From: Nonlabens sp. MB-3u-79
GTDB taxonomy: Bacteria; Bacteroidota; Bacteroidia; Flavobacteriales; Flavobacteriaceae
NCBI RefSeq assembly: GCF_002831625.1
Contig: NZ_CP025116.1
Span: forward strand, 2,223,501 to 2,287,500
Reading direction: 5' to 3'
DNA length: 64,000 nucleotides
The translations under genes were made by a program, and so were the position numbers. The notes under the pieces are model-generated. The model saw nothing but the letters and a program-made list of their open reading frames with translations. It had not been told where the DNA came from and did no database searches. Below are positions 53,219 to 61,681 of the stretch, in pieces (positions within the stretch are counted from its first letter, which is position 1; each line of letters starts with the position of its first letter).

Positions 53219-55177
53219 ATGAAAAAACAAATCATCGCCTGGAGCGCCATGATTGCAGTAGCTGTGTCGGGAAATGCACAAGTAGATTCTACTGCAACAA
53301 AACTGGAAGAAGTAATCGTTACGGCTTCGTCAAAATTTGACTTACAACGCAAAGACAGCGGTAAACCAATCATTAAAATTACAAGAGCAGACATCGAAGC
53401 TCAACGAGCCTCGAGTATTGCCGATCTTTTAAATCAGTACGCTGGAATAGAAATTAATGGTGCACGCAGTAATGCTGGACAGAATCAAAGTTACTTTATT
53501 AGAGGCGGAAATAGCCGTCAAGTTTCTTTCTTAATTGATGGAGCACAGGTAAATGACCCTAGCAATATCGCTGGAGATTTTGATTTAAGATTGGTAGATC
53601 TAGATCAAATTGAAGAAATCGAAATTTTAAAAGGTGCTGCGAGCACACTTTACGGAGCTAATGCCAGTACCGCTGTTATCAATATCAAATTGCGTAAAGC
53701 TCCTACATCTGGAGTGAGAGTGAATCTAGCTTCGTTTGTTGGGACCAATAATAGTAGCCAGCAAAATACTTCTGGAATAGACGAGTACAACAATAGTGTG
53801 CAACTGCAAGGAACTGCTAAAAATGGTCTTACTTATGGAGTAGGGTTGAATCATCAAAGCACCAACGGACTCAGTGCCGCAGAGAGTGCTGATGAAAATG
53901 TAGTCTTTGATGCGGACCAATTTAATCGCGTTAATCTTTTAAGCCGCATAGGTTATAACAACCATAAGGACTTCAAATTGAGCAGTTATTTGTCTTTTGA
54001 TGAGTATGTAGCCGAATTTGATAACGGAGCCTTTACAGATGGCGATAATGAGACCTATAGCCGCCAATTACGATGGGGAACCAATATGAACTGGAAGTAC
54101 TCTGAAAAAGGAGAACTGGTTTATGCAGACGTCAGTACCCATACTCGAAGGGATAACAGGAGTAATTTCCCATCTCTTTTCAATGCTGATGGATATTCGT
54201 TAGACCTTTATAATAAATACACTTTTGATTTATCTGAAGATTCTAGTTTAAAAACCATTCTAGGTTTTAATTTCAATAATCAGACCTATGAAGATTTTAG
54301 TATCCCATTCGGTGGTACTTCGTTCGTTCAAAATGCAAATACAGACGAGGTGAATTTCCAGATTTATGATCCTTATTTTAATGTAGTTTACTTGAGTGGT
54401 ACTGGTTTTAATTTAAATGCAGGGGCACGCTACAACTTGCACAGTAATTACGATGGACAATTGGTTTACAACTTGAATCCATCCTATAGATTTAATGTTG
54501 GCAACAACACCTTTAAGGCCTATGCTTCCTATAGTACGGCATATATTACTCCATCATTATTCCAATTGTATGCAAGTGGTTTTGGAAATGAAGACCTAGC
54601 TCCAGAAGACAATGCAACTTTAGAAGCTGGAATTTCATGGAGTAAAGACCAATCAAGTATAGGGGTAAGTGTTTTTCAACGGGAAGAAAATAACCTGGTT
54701 CAGTTTGTTACTATTGATCCAGTCAATTTTATATCTCAATATCAAAATGTGCAGGAACAATTGACTGCTAGAGGAGTGGAAGTTATGGGGCAAACTCTTT
54801 TGTTTGATGTATTGAACCTAACAGCTAACTACTCCTTCACTGAAAGAGATAATGTGCCTCAATTGAGACGTATTCCTAAACATAAAGTAAATGCAAGTGC
54901 TCGAATTGAAGCTTTTGAAGGAGCTTTTTTAACGGCAAGATACCAATACAATCACCAGCGAGCTGATGCGTTTTTTGACCTGAACACTTTTAGTACGCAA
55001 AACGTAGAGTTAGAAAGCTACCAATTGGTGGATCTGGATGCGACTTATAAATTAAAATCTAAAGAAGTTAGCTTCTTTCTAGGCGTGTCTAATGTACTGG
55101 ATGATGACTTTCAAGAAGTAGTAGGTTTCCAAACCAGAGGGCGGAATTATAAAGTAGGAGTTCGGTTAGGGCTTTAA
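53219..55177 (+). CDS. btuB: TonB-dependent receptor, BtuB-like
   Basis: Outer-membrane receptor, 652 residues from ATG at 53219 (the frame is open to 53156, which is in the leader). Signal peptide to about residue 20, TonB-box-like EVIVTASS, plug domain with NQSYFIRGGNSRQVSFLIDGAQVNDP-type blocks (IRGGNSRQ, LIDGAQVND, EIEILKGAASTLYGANAS), and a 22-strand barrel ending RNYKVGVRLGL. The riboswitch upstream makes cobalamin or another corrinoid the likely ligand. Confidence 0.93.
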   Translation: MKKQIIAWSAMIAVAVSGNAQVDSTATKLEEVIVTASSKFDLQRKDSGKPIIKITRADIEAQRASSIADLLNQYAGIEINGARSNAGQNQSYFIRGGNSRQVSFLIDGAQVNDPSNIAGDFDLRLVDLDQIEEIEILKGAASTLYGANASTAVINIKLRKAPTSGVRVNLASFVGTNNSSQQNTSGIDEYNNSVQLQGTAKNGLTYGVGLNHQSTNGLSAAESADENVVFDADQFNRVNLLSRIGYNNHKDFKLSSYLSFDEYVAEFDNGAFTDGDNETYSRQLRWGTNMNWKYSEKGELVYADVSTHTRRDNRSNFPSLFNADGYSLDLYNKYTFDLSEDSSLKTILGFNFNNQTYEDFSIPFGGTSFVQNANTDEVNFQIYDPYFNVVYLSGTGFNLNAGARYNLHSNYDGQLVYNLNPSYRFNVGNNTFKAYASYSTAYITPSLFQLYASGFGNEDLAPEDNATLEAGISWSKDQSSIGVSVFQREENNLVQFVTIDPVNFISQYQNVQEQLTARGVEVMGQTLLFDVLNLTANYSFTERDNVPQLRRIPKHKVNASARIEAFEGAFLTARYQYNHQRADAFFDLNTFSTQNVELESYQLVDLDATYKLKSKEVSFFLGVSNVLDDDFQEVVGFQTRGRNYKVGVRLGL

Positions 55178-55251
55178 GAAAAAAGACGATAATAAATGTT
55201 GTTATATCAGGTAAGCCCTTCTATTTGATTTAAAGATTAAAATCAATATCC

Positions 55252-55285
55252 AAATAACCACTAAAAGAAATTTTAGTGGTTATTT
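55252..55285. terminator. Bidirectional terminator
   Basis: 15-bp perfect stem AAATAACCACTAAAA with loop GAAA, between the convergent receptor and small membrane-protein genes; it touches the latter's stop codon. Confidence 0.88.
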
Positions 55286-55505
55286 ATTTTTGCAGTCCAA
55301 ATTTAATAGCAACGAGAAGCAAAATAAAAGAGATGAATCCTATAAGAACCCAGAATACGCCTTTATAATTTTTCTTGTGTAAATTTTTATCTTTGAGATA
55401 CATGAATGAAATAATTACCACAAATACGATAAAAAAGCCTATTCCAAAATAAATTTGACCACTACTAAACATAGGATCTTTTGCAACTAGTGGAAATACA
55501 TTCAT
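55284..55505 (-). CDS. Small two-helix membrane protein
   Basis: A 73-residue protein with two membrane helices (about 16-37 and 49-69) joined by a basic loop (KDKNLHKKNYKG). I recall similar unnamed proteins in flavobacteria. No function can be given. It is divergent from the MazG-like gene. Confidence 0.75.
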   Translation of the reverse strand: MNVFPLVAKDPMFSSGQIYFGIGFFIVFVVIISFMYLKDKNLHKKNYKGVFWVLIGFISFILLLVAIKFGLQK

Positions 55506-55559
55506 AGAAAACTTATTTTTGCAAAATTACAAACCAATACAAGCAATTACACCATAGAT

Positions 55560-55955
55560 ATGAAGAAACAAATAGAAAGTGTCCATAAATTTCACACTGC
55601 CTTTAAACTAGGTATGAATAGCAGTCCTGTTGCACATATAACAGAGCGACGCAATCAATTGAGATTTGAATTGATGAAAGAAGAAAACGAAGAGTATTTA
55701 GAAGCTGCTCAAAATAACGACCTTGTTGAAGTGGCAGATGCCTTGGGGGATATGCTTTATATTCTTTGTGGAACCATTATAGAACACGGTATGCAGGATG
55801 TTATAGAAGATGTCTTTGATGAAATCCAGCAATCTAACATGTCTAAACTAGGCGCTGACGGCTTGCCTATATATCGTGAAGATGGAAAAGTGCTCAAGGG
55901 CCCTTCGTATTTTAAGCCTAATTTTGAACAGATCCTTAAGAAAACCCTTAAATAA
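55560..55955 (+). CDS. MazG-like nucleotide pyrophosphohydrolase
   Basis: A 131-residue all-helical protein of the NTP pyrophosphohydrolase (MazG/HisE-like) superfamily. The metal-binding pattern is seen in KEENEEYLEA and DLVEVADALGDMLYIL. The C-terminal SKLGADGLPIYREDGKVLKG is a known feature of small MazG-like proteins. It likely hydrolyses a non-canonical NTP; substrate unknown. Terminated by a strong hairpin downstream. Confidence 0.9.
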   Translation: MKKQIESVHKFHTAFKLGMNSSPVAHITERRNQLRFELMKEENEEYLEAAQNNDLVEVADALGDMLYILCGTIIEHGMQDVIEDVFDEIQQSNMSKLGADGLPIYREDGKVLKGPSYFKPNFEQILKKTLK

Positions 55956-55984
55956 ACAGATTAAAATAAGAGGCGTTTTTATTT

Positions 55985-56000
55985 CGCTTTCGCGAAAGCG
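55985..56000. repeat. 16-bp palindrome, copy 13
   Basis: Exact intergenic copy between the MazG-like stop and its terminator. Confidence 0.95.
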
Positions 56001-56021
56001 GAACACCTATAATTTAAAATA

Positions 56022-56053
56022 CAAAAGCGAGTTATTGAAAAATAACTCGCTTT
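56022..56053. terminator. Bidirectional terminator
   Basis: 14-bp stem AAAAGCGAGTTATT with loop GAAA and T-run, between the convergent MazG-like gene and the giant T9SS cargo gene. Confidence 0.92.
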
Positions 56054-56076
56054 TATTAGTTAAGGAATCAGTTGGA

Positions 56077-59000
56077 TTATCGCTTTAAAGCAAAGTGGCC
56101 TTTAAAACTACGCCCGTCAGCTAATTCTACCAAGTACCAGTAATCACTGGATGGCATAGGAGCTCCATTATAAGTTCCATCCCATCCTTGACCCGTAGCG
56201 CTTACTTGTTTCAATAATTTACCGTGACGGTCAAAAATATAAATACTCGCATCAGGAATGGTTTCTATTGCAATGACTTGCCAAGTATCGTGATACCCAT
56301 CTTGATTAGGAGTAAAATAAGGAGGACCACCTATGATGACAGCATCCATTGATACAGTTCCACAACCGTTTTTATCTCGTACATAAATCGTGTAGAATCC
56401 TGGATACAGATTATTAAATCGCTGACTGTCTTGATACACAAAGTCATCTAATGAGAATTCGTAATCACCACTTCCAGTGACAATTGCTGTCAGTGTGTTG
56501 GTGTTTACTTCAAACTGTCCTACATCGATGCGTTCAATTATGGCTACATCAGAGGCTACAACAGTTACTGTTGCCATACTATCACAACCATCGCTGTTGG
56601 TTACCGTTACCGTATAATCGCCACCAGAGGCAACATCAATAGTCTGTGTCGTTTCTCCAGTAGACCACAGGTAGCTAGAGAATCCTGGACCTGCGTCAAT
56701 AGTTTCAGCAACGCCTGCACAAATAGTATAAGGTCCTTGGTCAGCAATAAGAGGTCGTGCAAATACTTCTATTCTAAAAGTAGATAGGTCATAACAATCT
56801 TGATTAGCAGCATTCTCTATTCTTGCGTAGATCGTTTGTGATCTAGAAGTATTGGTATAAGGAAAACTCAAGGCATTGATATCATTGTTAGCATCTGTTA
56901 GACTGCTGTGATAAGTCACATTGAAGTCTGTAGTGTTTTGACCGTTATAGATCGCAGCATCTTGTGTGCTGAAATCAAATTCTTCAAAACCATCGTTGCT
57001 GATGTCATCACAACCTACCACGTCAGTTCCAGTTCCTGCCGTAGGCTGTTCACTTACGGTTAAGGTAAAACTGGTCGTATCAAAACAAACCGGATTTGAG
57101 ATCGCTTCTATTCTTACAAAGATAGTTTCTGGAGTCGTCGTGTTACTAGCATAAGAAGTAGCTAACGCACCAGTATTCATGTCGGCATCATTTTGTGATG
57201 GGTGAAAGCTGATATTGAAATCACTGGAGTTTTGTCCATTTAATACTTGGCTATTGGCCATGCTTAAATCAAATACCTCAGAACCGTCATTTCCAGGATC
57301 ATCACAAGTAATCATATCCACAACTGGATTTGCCGTTGGAGTAGGACTGATCACAAATCTAAAAGTAGAGGTCGTGTAACAGCTATCATTATCAGCGTTA
57401 TCGATTCTGGCAAATAAACTAGGTGTGGTACTGCTCACTGCATAAGGGCTGGACAATGGATTTGCATTAGCATCAGCATCTGCTTGAGAGGCGTGATAGG
57501 TCACATTAAAACTAGGATTGGTCTGTCCATTGAGGATCGCATTATCAAACTGAGATAAGTTCACGTCTTCTGTTCCATCGTTAGACGGATCATCACACAC
57601 AATAATATCTGCTGGAGTTCCTGCAAGTGGTAATGGATCTACAAACAGATCAAATACAGCAGTGTCGTAACAGCTGGTATTGGCATTGGTTTGAATTCTT
57701 ACAAAAACTGTTGTAGAACCACTATTGTAACTAGTAGGTAATGGCGTTGCTCCACCTACAGATCCTAAATCAGCATCTGCTTGTGAAGTAAAGTATTCAA
57801 TGCTAAAGTTAGCTGCGTTTTGAGTTCCTAAAACTTGATTGTCTTGAGTACTCAGGTCAAAATCTTCTAGCCCGTCGTTACTGGCATCATCACAAATACG
57901 GTATTCGGCAACGTTATTAGCTATTGCTTGCTCGTTGAGAATGATATTGATAGGTGTGGTATCAAAACAAGTTGGATTATCACTATTATCTATTCTTGCA
58001 ATGATGGTTGTTGTACCAGTGGTAATGGTAAATGGACTCATAAGTCCAGGAGTATCAGCATCTGCATCTGCTTGATTTAAATGATAGGATACTACAAAAG
58101 TAGGAGTCGTTTGCCCATTTAAAATGCTAGCATCAAATTGTGACAGCGCAATATCTTCGGTCCCGTCATTACTAACATCATCACAAATAATTAAATCTGC
58201 TGGAGCTGTTGCTAGTGGGATATCATCTACAATGATATCAAATGATGTAGTATCAAAGCAGTCGGTATTAGTATTGTTTTCTATACGCACATACATGATT
58301 TGACCAGCACTACTGTAAAGGTTGCTCACAGGAGTCGCTCCACCTATAGATCCTAAATCTGCATCTGCTTGAGAGGTAAAGTATTCGATATTAAAATCTC
58401 CTGGATTTTGAGTGAGAAGAATTTCTGGATTTCTAGAAACCAGATCAAAGACTTCAGAATTATTGTTAGATGGATCATCACATAACCTGTAGGTCGCCAC
58501 TGGGTTAGCTACTGGTTGTGTATCTAAGGTCACTATAAATGAAATGGTATCAAAACAAGGCTCGTTATTGAGGTTATCAATACGAACAAAGAAAGTTGTT
58601 GTTGCAGTAAGGTCAAATGGGGACACTTGATCATTTGCACCAGCATCTGCATCTGCTTGATTTAAGTGATAGGTAGTTACATAATCAGGATTTGTTTGAG
58701 CCGCAAGGACCTCGCTATCAAAGTCAGTTAGAAGGATGATTTCAGAGCTGTCATTTCCTGCATCACATACAGAGCTATCCATTACTGGATTTGCAATGGG
58801 AGTATCCCAAACAAATAAATCTACCTCAGTAGTGGAAGTACAACCACTAGGACTATTATCTTCAAGTCTAATAAAAACTCTTTCGGTAGTTACCGTACCG
58901 TTAGTGTAAGTTGCTGGATTAGGGATAGGATTCATTCCAGTTCCTGCTTCAGCGGCAGTATTGTGATAAGAAACAGTAAAGGCACTGGCAGGTAGTCCAT

Positions 59001-60795
59001 TAAGAACCTCTGTTTCTGTAGATGTTAAATCAAAAGTAGAGAAACCATCATTGTCATTGTCACAATTATTTAAGTCCATAGGTCTCGTGGCTCCAGCACC
59101 ACTGGCAACTATTACATCAAAGGACCCGGTATCAAAACACAATCTAGAAATAGCATTTAAATTATTCGTAATCCTTGTGTATACGGTTGTAGTACCTAAA
59201 GGAAAATCATAAGGTAAAGTAATAGCACCTACGTTATTGTCTGCTTGATTCTGAGTTAAGAAATAAGCAACTAAATAGCTAGGGTTGGTTTGCATGTTGA
59301 GTACTTGAGGAGTTTCTACTAGGTCAAGATCTCTACTTTCTATTCCATCTCCATCGCTATCACATAGAAAAACATCAGCCACTATATTGTAAATAGGGTT
59401 GGGGTAAATGGTAATATCTGAGGTTGCTGTAAATCTAAAACCACCATTACGTACAACTAAGGTAACGGTATAAACTCCAGGGCCAGGAAAGGTATGAATT
59501 GGATCCTGTAATGTACTAGATGGACTACCATCACCAAAATCCCAAGTCACTGTTGAAGTAACACAGAAATCTGCAGTAGAGGCTTCAAATTGCACAGGAG
59601 TTTGATCACAAAAGTTCACTTGGTTGATGGATCCACCACTAGCACTTCCAGCAACAAATGAACTAAATGAAGGTTCAAAAAACGAAGTGATAAACGGCGG
59701 TAATCCCTCTCGAGAATTATTGTTCAGGGCAACTCCATCATCGGTATAAGCAGCTCCAGCACCGACTATGTCAGGACTTCTTATCACTCCTAGCCAGTTT
59801 TGACATACTCGAGCGTGGTAAATTTTACCGTCAATCCCTAATTGCAAGGCACCACGACCACTATTTGCTCCAGTTGCGGCAAGCGCAACAGGCGAAGAGT
59901 TCCATCCACCACCACTATTGATGTTGTATTGTAGTATCTCTCTGGTGTTTGTTGCTCCACAACCATTTCCAGTATCATTTGAATTGGCATTTAAATAAAC
60001 CAATTGCGAGTTTGGAGAGAACTCCGTACCATAAAATCGATCACGAGTACCAGGTGTGGTTAACGCGACAGGATTGCTAACGACACCAGTTATATTGTTA
60101 AAATCAGCCAGCCATGCGGTTCCGGCATTACCAATAGAGGTGTTTGATATTTTACTTGCATTTGGTGACAATCGAATATAACCTCTTGCATCAGTTAATC
60201 CATTTGTTCCTGCAACAGTTGAATTGACACCTCTGGATGGAAGTATGATACCACCAGCAGCGGGATAGGAACTGTATACCCCATTTTCAAAAGTTACAAT
60301 CCAATAAAAATTACCGTTATCACTCAAGGCTGCGGTCACTTTTTCTTGAGTGTTTTGTTGTATAAGGATGTCTCGTCGGCCTGGTAAAACATCACCAAGC
60401 CCTGCGTTTAAAGTCATATCAACAATACTGTATCTCAGACCTTGAAATCCACCAATTGTGACTACAAAATACCTACTGGTACTACCTAAATCTGGAATAA
60501 TAATAGCAGATTGAGCACTAGATGAATTTCCGGAGAGCCCGGTACCATTAGGCATAGGCAAGCCATTTCGATTCCAAATCGTGGTTCCATCAGAATACAT
60601 TTGTAGGACTCCACAAGAGTCTGATATAGAACTACAACCTTCATCTGTATCTAAGCTACCAGCAGGGGCAGCTAAAGGAGCGCCAGTATTAAAATCTACG
60701 CTGGCATTAGTCCCGAAAAACCACCAAGCGGCTTCTAGCTGGGCAAAGGCTATTATGGGAATAAATATAAAACTTAGAAGGAATAGTTTTTTCAT
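56077..60795 (-). CDS. Giant T9SS type B cargo protein with nine tandem repeats
   Basis: A 1572-residue secreted protein: signal peptide (to AFAQ, residue 18); N-terminal region beginning AAWWFFGTNASVDFN that matches the 990-residue paralog; a PKD domain (STVTWDFGDGSP, about 410-460); nine repeats of about 97 residues; an Ig/PKD-like domain (YLWSTGETTQTIDV); and the type B sorting domain (YFTPNQDGYHDTWQV to GHFALKR). Repeats carry CDDxSNDG, FDLS, LNGQ, YHxSQADAD, VRIEN and CFDTTSF blocks, each with a pair of conserved cysteines. It is probably a surface or secreted adhesin-like protein. ATG start. Confidence 0.92.
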   Translation of the reverse strand: MKKLFLLSFIFIPIIAFAQLEAAWWFFGTNASVDFNTGAPLAAPAGSLDTDEGCSSISDSCGVLQMYSDGTTIWNRNGLPMPNGTGLSGNSSSAQSAIIIPDLGSTSRYFVVTIGGFQGLRYSIVDMTLNAGLGDVLPGRRDILIQQNTQEKVTAALSDNGNFYWIVTFENGVYSSYPAAGGIILPSRGVNSTVAGTNGLTDARGYIRLSPNASKISNTSIGNAGTAWLADFNNITGVVSNPVALTTPGTRDRFYGTEFSPNSQLVYLNANSNDTGNGCGATNTREILQYNINSGGGWNSSPVALAATGANSGRGALQLGIDGKIYHARVCQNWLGVIRSPDIVGAGAAYTDDGVALNNNSREGLPPFITSFFEPSFSSFVAGSASGGSINQVNFCDQTPVQFEASTADFCVTSTVTWDFGDGSPSSTLQDPIHTFPGPGVYTVTLVVRNGGFRFTATSDITIYPNPIYNIVADVFLCDSDGDGIESRDLDLVETPQVLNMQTNPSYLVAYFLTQNQADNNVGAITLPYDFPLGTTTVYTRITNNLNAISRLCFDTGSFDVIVASGAGATRPMDLNNCDNDNDGFSTFDLTSTETEVLNGLPASAFTVSYHNTAAEAGTGMNPIPNPATYTNGTVTTERVFIRLEDNSPSGCTSTTEVDLFVWDTPIANPVMDSSVCDAGNDSSEIILLTDFDSEVLAAQTNPDYVTTYHLNQADADAGANDQVSPFDLTATTTFFVRIDNLNNEPCFDTISFIVTLDTQPVANPVATYRLCDDPSNNNSEVFDLVSRNPEILLTQNPGDFNIEYFTSQADADLGSIGGATPVSNLYSSAGQIMYVRIENNTNTDCFDTTSFDIIVDDIPLATAPADLIICDDVSNDGTEDIALSQFDASILNGQTTPTFVVSYHLNQADADADTPGLMSPFTITTGTTTIIARIDNSDNPTCFDTTPINIILNEQAIANNVAEYRICDDASNDGLEDFDLSTQDNQVLGTQNAANFSIEYFTSQADADLGSVGGATPLPTSYNSGSTTVFVRIQTNANTSCYDTAVFDLFVDPLPLAGTPADIIVCDDPSNDGTEDVNLSQFDNAILNGQTNPSFNVTYHASQADADANANPLSSPYAVSSTTPSLFARIDNADNDSCYTTSTFRFVISPTPTANPVVDMITCDDPGNDGSEVFDLSMANSQVLNGQNSSDFNISFHPSQNDADMNTGALATSYASNTTTPETIFVRIEAISNPVCFDTTSFTLTVSEQPTAGTGTDVVGCDDISNDGFEEFDFSTQDAAIYNGQNTTDFNVTYHSSLTDANNDINALSFPYTNTSRSQTIYARIENAANQDCYDLSTFRIEVFARPLIADQGPYTICAGVAETIDAGPGFSSYLWSTGETTQTIDVASGGDYTVTVTNSDGCDSMATVTVVASDVAIIERIDVGQFEVNTNTLTAIVTGSGDYEFSLDDFVYQDSQRFNNLYPGFYTIYVRDKNGCGTVSMDAVIIGGPPYFTPNQDGYHDTWQVIAIETIPDASIYIFDRHGKLLKQVSATGQGWDGTYNGAPMPSSDYWYLVELADGRSFKGHFALKR
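56755..59410 (-). repeat. Nine tandem protein repeats of about 97 codons
   Basis: Units alternate in type: the fourth and sixth share IEYFTSQADADLG and GGATP, while the fifth and seventh share TPADLI/TPADII, NDGTED and SQFD. This points to growth by duplication of a two-unit block. Confidence 0.85.
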
Positions 60796-60913
60796 TACTT
60801 TTTGTTTTGGAAGCCCTAAAATACACTATTTTATTGGATTCCATGTACTGAACAAAAAGCCGATAACTAGACTATATATGAGATTTTACACTGTAGAAGT
60901 GTTAATTTATAAG

Positions 60914-61624
60914 TTATCCTTGAATTATAAAAATCGCTGGCCTTTTATGAAGTTCTGGAATTTGCTTTTTCCACAGATCTACGGTCAGCGTTTTTATAAA
61001 CTCTGTGGGTAAACTGATATCGCAAGCGATGCATACTTTTGTGTTTCCAGATAAGGACAAGAGCAGCTCTTCTAGCATTTTGTTATTGCGATAAGGTGTT
61101 TCTATAAACGATTGGGATTGCTGGTTTTTTATAGAACTACTTTCAAGTTCTTTTATTTTTTTACGTCGTTCTTGCTTATCTATAGGCAAGTACCCGTTAA
61201 AGGCAAAATTCTGACCGTTTAAACCACTGGACATCATGGCCATAAGAATGGAGCTAGGGCCAACAAGGGGTTGTACTCGTATTCCTTTTTCATGAGCGAT
61301 CGCAATAACATCGGCACCAGGATCTGCAATTCCAGGAACGCCTGCTTCACTCATAAGTCCCATGTTTTTACCTTCTAAGCAAGCTTGCAGAAAGGCTGGT
61401 AATTCGCTTTTTTCCGTAAATTTATTGATGGTGGAGAACTGTAAAGAAGGTTGTGATTTAGAAGGGTAAATACTCTTTATAAATTTTCTAGCTGTTTTTT
61501 CATTTTCTACAATATAATGATCGACCATTCCTACAACCTTTTTTACAGATAGCGGCAATACCTCTAAAGGACTTATGTCTCCTAAGGTTACTGGTATCAG
61601 AAATAATTTACCTTTTTCTTCCAT
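60914..61624 (-). CDS. RsmI/YraL-like SAM-dependent methylase
   Basis: A 236-residue tetrapyrrole-methylase-fold protein, related to RsmI, which 2'-O-methylates C1402 of 16S rRNA. Key blocks are LFLIPVTLGDISP, VENEKTARKFIKS, LMSEAGVPGIADPGADVI, VGPSSILMAMMSSG and FIETPYRNNKM. It is shorter than E. coli RsmI and lacks the C-terminal extra domain; the N-terminal TPIGN-type loop is altered to TLGDIS. The Bacteroidota branch often carries this short form, so the exact target is uncertain. Confidence 0.85.
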   Translation of the reverse strand: MEEKGKLFLIPVTLGDISPLEVLPLSVKKVVGMVDHYIVENEKTARKFIKSIYPSKSQPSLQFSTINKFTEKSELPAFLQACLEGKNMGLMSEAGVPGIADPGADVIAIAHEKGIRVQPLVGPSSILMAMMSSGLNGQNFAFNGYLPIDKQERRKKIKELESSSIKNQQSQSFIETPYRNNKMLEELLLSLSGNTKVCIACDISLPTEFIKTLTVDLWKKQIPELHKRPAIFIIQG

Positions 61625-61659
61625 GGTTTGAACTCTTGGTTTATTTTGAATAGTTGTAT

Positions 61660-61675
61660 CGCTTTCGCGAAAGCG
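61660..61675. repeat. 16-bp palindrome, copy 14
   Basis: Exact intergenic copy, six bases downstream of the DnaQ-GIY-YIG stop and about 36 bases upstream of the RsmI-like start. Confidence 0.95.
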
Positions 61676-61681
61676 AGGTGT

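Noticed and set aside
454..61675. Palindrome as parS or Noc site
   Set aside because: Sequence differs from the known parS (TGTTCCACGTGGAACA-type) and Noc sites, and copies are far denser than those sites; kept only as a structural analogy.
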